Source: Pleomorphomonas oryzae DSM 16300
GTDB taxonomy: Bacteria > Pseudomonadota > Alphaproteobacteria > Rhizobiales > Pleomorphomonadaceae
Length of the DNA stretch: 64,000 nucleotides
Assembly (NCBI RefSeq): GCF_000422965.1
Contig: NZ_AUHB01000019.1
Span: 1 to 64,000, forward strand
Reading direction: 5' to 3'
The notes under the pieces are model-generated. The model was not told the DNA's origin. It made no database searches and was given only the letters and a program-made list of their open reading frames with translations. A program made the translations under genes and the position numbers. Below are positions 61,417-64,000 of the stretch, piece after piece; positions within the stretch are counted from its first letter, which is position 1; every line of letters begins with the position of its first letter.

Positions 61417-62349
61417 GTGTCCATCATCGTCATTGGCTCGGTCAACGTCGACATCGTCACCTACGCCGATCGTGCCCCGCGTCCCGGTGAGTCGCTCACC
61501 GGTCATCGTTATTCCATGGTGCTTGGCGGCAAGGGGGCCAATCAGTCGGTGGCAGTGGCGCGACTCGGAGCGCCGGTGCACTTCATCGGCCGTGTCGGAG
61601 CTGATTCTTTCGGCGAGTTCATCCGCACACGGCTTGCCGGCCTTGGCGTCGGTCCGGACCATCTGGCGATCGACAGCCAATTGCCGACTGGTCTTGCCGT
61701 CATCGGCATCGACGCTCGAGGTGAGAATGCCATCACGGTCATTCCCGGCGCCAACACCGGCCTTGCGGTGGAGCAGGTTGAGACGGCGTTCCCGCTGTTT
61801 GCCGATGTGAAAGTACTGCTGGCTCAGCTCGAGCATCCGTTTTCGGCAACGCTGAGGGCGGTCGAGCTGGCGCGCCGAGCCGGAGCGCTGGCGATTCTCG
61901 ATCCGGCGCCAGTGCCGACCTTTCCGTTCGAGGCCGACACCATTCGCCTGTTCGACGCCTTGACACCCAACGAGATCGAAACCGAGGCGCTGACTGGCAT
62001 TGCGCCTGTTGACATCGAAGCGGCAGCCGCTGCTGCTCGCCGATTGAGAGACACCGGTTTGCCGCTCGCTCTCGTCAAGATGGGCGCGCGCGGCGTCTAC
62101 GTCGATGGCGCCGACTTCCAGGGCCATATACCGCCGTTTCCAGTGAAGGCCATCGATACGGTGGCGGCCGGCGACTGCTTTGCGGCCGGTCTCGCCGTAG
62201 CGCTGGCGGAGGGAATGACGACGGAAAGTGCCGTTCGCTTTGCGGCGGCGGCTGGTGCACTTGCCTGCACCAAGGAAGGCTCTTCCGAGGCGGCACCGAC
62301 CCGGCAGGAGGTTGAGGCTCTGCTGACAAGAAACAGCCGCGCGTCCTGA
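61417..62349 (+). CDS. rbsK: Ribokinase (PfkB family)
   Basis: A 310-residue PfkB-type sugar kinase. The first signature is GGKGANQSVAVARLGAPVHFIGRVG; the second, VKAIDTVAAGDCFAAGLAVAL, holds the catalytic Asp in a D-T-x-A-x-G-D pattern. LTPNEIETEALTG is also conserved. The start is GTG 61417 (MSIIVIGSVNVD), with GGAG about seven bases upstream. Ribose is the likely substrate, but the frame fits other PfkB sugars as well. Its product could be isomerised by the RpiB encoded next, on the opposite strand. Confidence 0.88.
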   Translation: MSIIVIGSVNVDIVTYADRAPRPGESLTGHRYSMVLGGKGANQSVAVARLGAPVHFIGRVGADSFGEFIRTRLAGLGVGPDHLAIDSQLPTGLAVIGIDARGENAITVIPGANTGLAVEQVETAFPLFADVKVLLAQLEHPFSATLRAVELARRAGALAILDPAPVPTFPFEADTIRLFDALTPNEIETEALTGIAPVDIEAAAAAARRLRDTGLPLALVKMGARGVYVDGADFQGHIPPFPVKAIDTVAAGDCFAAGLAVALAEGMTTESAVRFAAAAGALACTKEGSSEAAPTRQEVEALLTRNSRAS

Positions 62350-62360
62350 GGACGCGCGGC
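62336..62360 (+). other. Perfect hairpin over the rbsK stop codon
   Basis: An 11-bp perfect stem, GCCGCGCGTCC / GGACGCGCGGC, whose 3-base loop is exactly the rbsK TGA stop. No T-run follows. It lies in the 45-bp gap region between convergent rbsK and rpiB and may serve as a terminator element or mRNA 3' protector. Confidence 0.5.
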
Positions 62361-62394
62361 CTATCCGCCTGAGACAATAAACCGGAAAGGTCGA

Positions 62395-62856
62395 TCAGCG
62401 CCCTTCGCGTGTTTCCAAGTCGCCGATCATGGCGACACGCCCGGCATGCCGACCGCCTTCGAATTCGGCGGCGAAGAATTCGTCGACGATCATCAGCGCC
62501 AGATCCTGCCCAACGACGCGGGCTCCGAAAGCCAGCATGTTGGCATTGTTGTGCTGCCGCGACAGGCGGGCCGTATAGGGTTCCGAACAGACCACGCAGC
62601 GAATGCCCTTGAGCTTGTTGGCGGCGAGCGAAATGCCGAAGCCGGTACCGCAGATGACGACGCCGAAGTCGGCACCACCAGCCTGGACGATGCGCGCAGC
62701 CTTCTCGCCCCACTTGGGATAGTCGGTCCGCTCGGTTGTGACCGGACCAACATCTTCCACCGTATGACCGAGCGCCGTGAGGTGAGCGGCAACGGTCTTT
62801 CTGAGGTCGACCCCGACATGGTCGGACGAAATGACGATCTTGAGTTTGCCGGTCAT
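62395..62856 (-). CDS. rpiB: Ribose/allose-5(6)-phosphate isomerase RpiB
   Basis: A 153-residue RpiB/LacAB family isomerase. The catalytic Cys69 is in VVICGTGFGISLAANK, with SSDHVGVDLRK at the N-terminus and SRQHNNANMLAFGARVVG in the middle. In E. coli RpiB converts D-allose-6-phosphate to D-allulose-6-phosphate as well as ribose-5-phosphate to ribulose-5-phosphate. Its ATG overlaps the alsK stop (ATGA), so it is translated with alsK and alsE, which points to the allose role. Confidence 0.9.
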   Translation of the reverse strand: MTGKLKIVISSDHVGVDLRKTVAAHLTALGHTVEDVGPVTTERTDYPKWGEKAARIVQAGGADFGVVICGTGFGISLAANKLKGIRCVVCSEPYTARLSRQHNNANMLAFGARVVGQDLALMIVDEFFAAEFEGGRHAGRVAMIGDLETREGR

Positions 62857-63746
62857 TGTACCGCTCCGAATTTGCCAGCGACATAGAGGCAGGCGCCGCG
62901 TGCGCCGCTGTCGCCGAGGTTGGAGGCAAGCCGCACCTCGAGCACGTCGCGCGGGAATGGCGCGCGGGCATGGGCGAGAAGCCGCGTTTTGAGGGTATCG
63001 AAGGGGAAGTCCGGCATCTCGAGCACGCCGCCGCCAAGGAACACCAGCTCGGGGTCGATGATGTTGACGGCAGTGGCGATGCCCATCGCCGCTGTCTCGA
63101 CGAAGTTGCGGATGTCTGGATGGTTGCCATGGCAAGCGAAGATCTGACCGATCGGCGTATCCGGCGCATTCCGCTCCTGCCAGCCTTTCAGCCAGCGGCC
63201 ACAGCATACCGTCTCAAGGCAGCCAACCTTGCCGCAGCCACAGGTGCCGGTCGCACCAGGCACCGGAATGTGGCCGAGTTCTGCGGCGGAGCCGTGGGCG
63301 CCCGTATAGAAGCCGTCGATCCACACCGCATTGCCGACACCGGTGCCGATGTAGACGCCAAGTGCCACCTTGGGCGAACGCCCACTCGCTTTCATGTCGT
63401 GGAAAAATTGGAAGTTGACGTCCCGCTCTGCCACCACCGGTATCCCGAAAGCATGTCCGAGCAGCGAAACTACGTCGAGGCCGTCAAGGCCGTCGACGTT
63501 GGGCGCCGACAGGACAACCCGGCGATCGGCATCGAGCGTTGCCGGCAGACCGATACCCACCGCTTGCGGCTTGAGCCCTGCACGAGCGACGACGTCCTTG
63601 TAGCGCCCGATGACGCCGGCAAGCTTTGGCCCGGTCGCCATGAGATCGGTAGTGACGTATTTCTCGGACAGCACGAATTCGTCGTCCGCCATCACGGCGA
63701 AGCGGGTGTGCGTACCGCCGAGATCGATGCCGGCGAAGACGCTCAT
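62853..63746 (-). CDS. alsK: D-allose kinase AlsK-like (ROK family)
   Basis: A 297-residue ROK sugar kinase. The phosphate loop is AGIDLGGTHTRFAV, the catalytic Asp is in ERDVNFQFFHD, the ATP motif is YIGTGVGNAVWIDG, then GAHGSAAELGHIPV and the zinc motif CGCGKVGCLE. The LSAPN and ERDVN stretches, the VGNAVW motif and the FLGGGVLEMPDFP tail match E. coli AlsK from memory. It overlaps alsE upstream and rpiB downstream by four bases each, forming a tightly coupled operon for D-allose. A general glucokinase is the alternative. Confidence 0.85.
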   Translation of the reverse strand: MSVFAGIDLGGTHTRFAVMADDEFVLSEKYVTTDLMATGPKLAGVIGRYKDVVARAGLKPQAVGIGLPATLDADRRVVLSAPNVDGLDGLDVVSLLGHAFGIPVVAERDVNFQFFHDMKASGRSPKVALGVYIGTGVGNAVWIDGFYTGAHGSAAELGHIPVPGATGTCGCGKVGCLETVCCGRWLKGWQERNAPDTPIGQIFACHGNHPDIRNFVETAAMGIATAVNIIDPELVFLGGGVLEMPDFPFDTLKTRLLAHARAPFPRDVLEVRLASNLGDSGARGACLYVAGKFGAVQ

Positions 63747-64000
63747 GCTGCGGCTCCGAGCGCCGCCTCTATGTCAGCGGTCATGATCTTCCAGGCCTCG
63801 GCGATGTCTTCGTGGTTGTGGAAGAGGCCGGAGGTACCGACGATGAACACGTCGGCACCGGCAGCTGCGAGGCGCGCATAAGTGCGCTTGTTGCAGGAGC
63901 CGTCGATCTCGATCAGGAACTTGAGACCGCGTTCCTCGCGCAGGCGCTTGGCTTCAGTAATCTTCTCCAGCATTTCCTCGATGAATGGCTGGCCGGCATA
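63743..64000 (-). CDS. alsE: D-allulose-6-phosphate 3-epimerase AlsE (C-terminal part)
   Basis: Only the last 85 or so codons are inside the window; the gene continues beyond the right edge. The visible part, YAGQPFIEEMLEKI, then FLIEIDGSCNKRTYARL and AGADVFIVGTSGLFHNHEDI, belongs to the ribulose-phosphate 3-epimerase fold. It matches E. coli AlsE nearly residue for residue in these segments (from memory), including the metal-binding Asp in EIDGS. It converts D-allulose-6-phosphate to fructose-6-phosphate, completing the route with AlsK and RpiB. Its TGA overlaps the alsK ATG. Confidence 0.88.
   Translation of the reverse strand, partial: YAGQPFIEEMLEKITEAKRLREERGLKFLIEIDGSCNKRTYARLAAAGADVFIVGTSGLFHNHEDIAEAWKIMTADIEAALGAAA

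Overview
The window is 64 kb of GC-rich chromosomal DNA from an alphaproteobacterium, most likely a member of Hyphomicrobiales (Rhizobiales). The evidence is a set of genes typical of that group: a DUF1150 protein beside a small heat-shock protein, MmcB, the lptC-lptA-lptB-rpoN-hpf-ptsN cluster, a DUF2628 gene between hisB and hisH, AddAB in place of RecBCD, a TsaE-aminoglycoside-phosphotransferase fusion, and a DivL-type histidine kinase with tyrosine at the phospho-acceptor position. A pyruvate:ferredoxin/flavodoxin oxidoreductase with an FNR/FixK-type box and a FeoABC system suggest growth at low oxygen, as in diazotrophic or facultatively anaerobic genera; that is an inference. I saw no rRNA, insertion sequence, prophage or CRISPR array. 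One tRNA (Leu, CAG) is present.

Region 1 (1-9.9 kb, minus strand) carries stress and envelope housekeeping: DUF1150, Hsp20, a PHA-depolymerase-like protein that has lost catalytic residues, MmcB, PtsN, the ribosome hibernation factor, sigma-54, LptB/A/C and an RNase D-like exonuclease, then tRNA-Leu. Region 2 (10-19.6 kb) is mixed metabolism: an NDUFA9-like SDR protein, UppP, a GST, QueG, an MFS exporter, a partial his operon (hisB-DUF2628-hisH-hisA, without hisF after hisA), a small membrane protein, and ferredoxin-NADP reductase. Region 3 (20-28.4 kb) has nifJ and feoABC, divergently transcribed from a roughly 800-bp intergenic region holding an FNR/FixK box and a tandem repeat. Region 4 (28.4-42.1 kb, minus strand) is trxA, addAB, murU, tsaE-amgK, divL and ahcY. 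It joins recombinational repair, muropeptide recycling, tRNA t6A modification, cell-cycle signalling and the methyl cycle.

Region 5 (42.4-64 kb) is an accessory carbohydrate-utilisation block. An AraC regulator is followed by a minus-strand cassette for fructosides: a transporter ATPase, a ROK fructokinase, a LacI repressor, a solute-binding protein, two permeases, a cytoplasmic GH32 fructosidase and a second ATPase. A divergent plus-strand cassette has a solute-binding protein, two permeases, a GH38 alpha-mannosidase and a ROK regulator. A second ROK regulator meets it tail-to-tail, followed by a ribokinase and a translationally coupled alsE-alsK-rpiB operon for D-allose that runs off the right end. 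The genes form import, hydrolysis, phosphorylation and isomerisation routes into central metabolism, each with its own local regulator.

Main points for a second look: the catalytically degenerate PhaZ-like protein, the tyrosine DivL, the expanded NifJ and its divergent promoter region with feoABC, a histidine-rich loop in FeoB, the two overlapping ROK regulators without the family's zinc motif, and recurrent hairpins between binding-protein and permease genes. I cannot name one clearly new system. The PhaZ-like/Hsp20/DUF1150 neighbourhood is the best candidate for undescribed biology.
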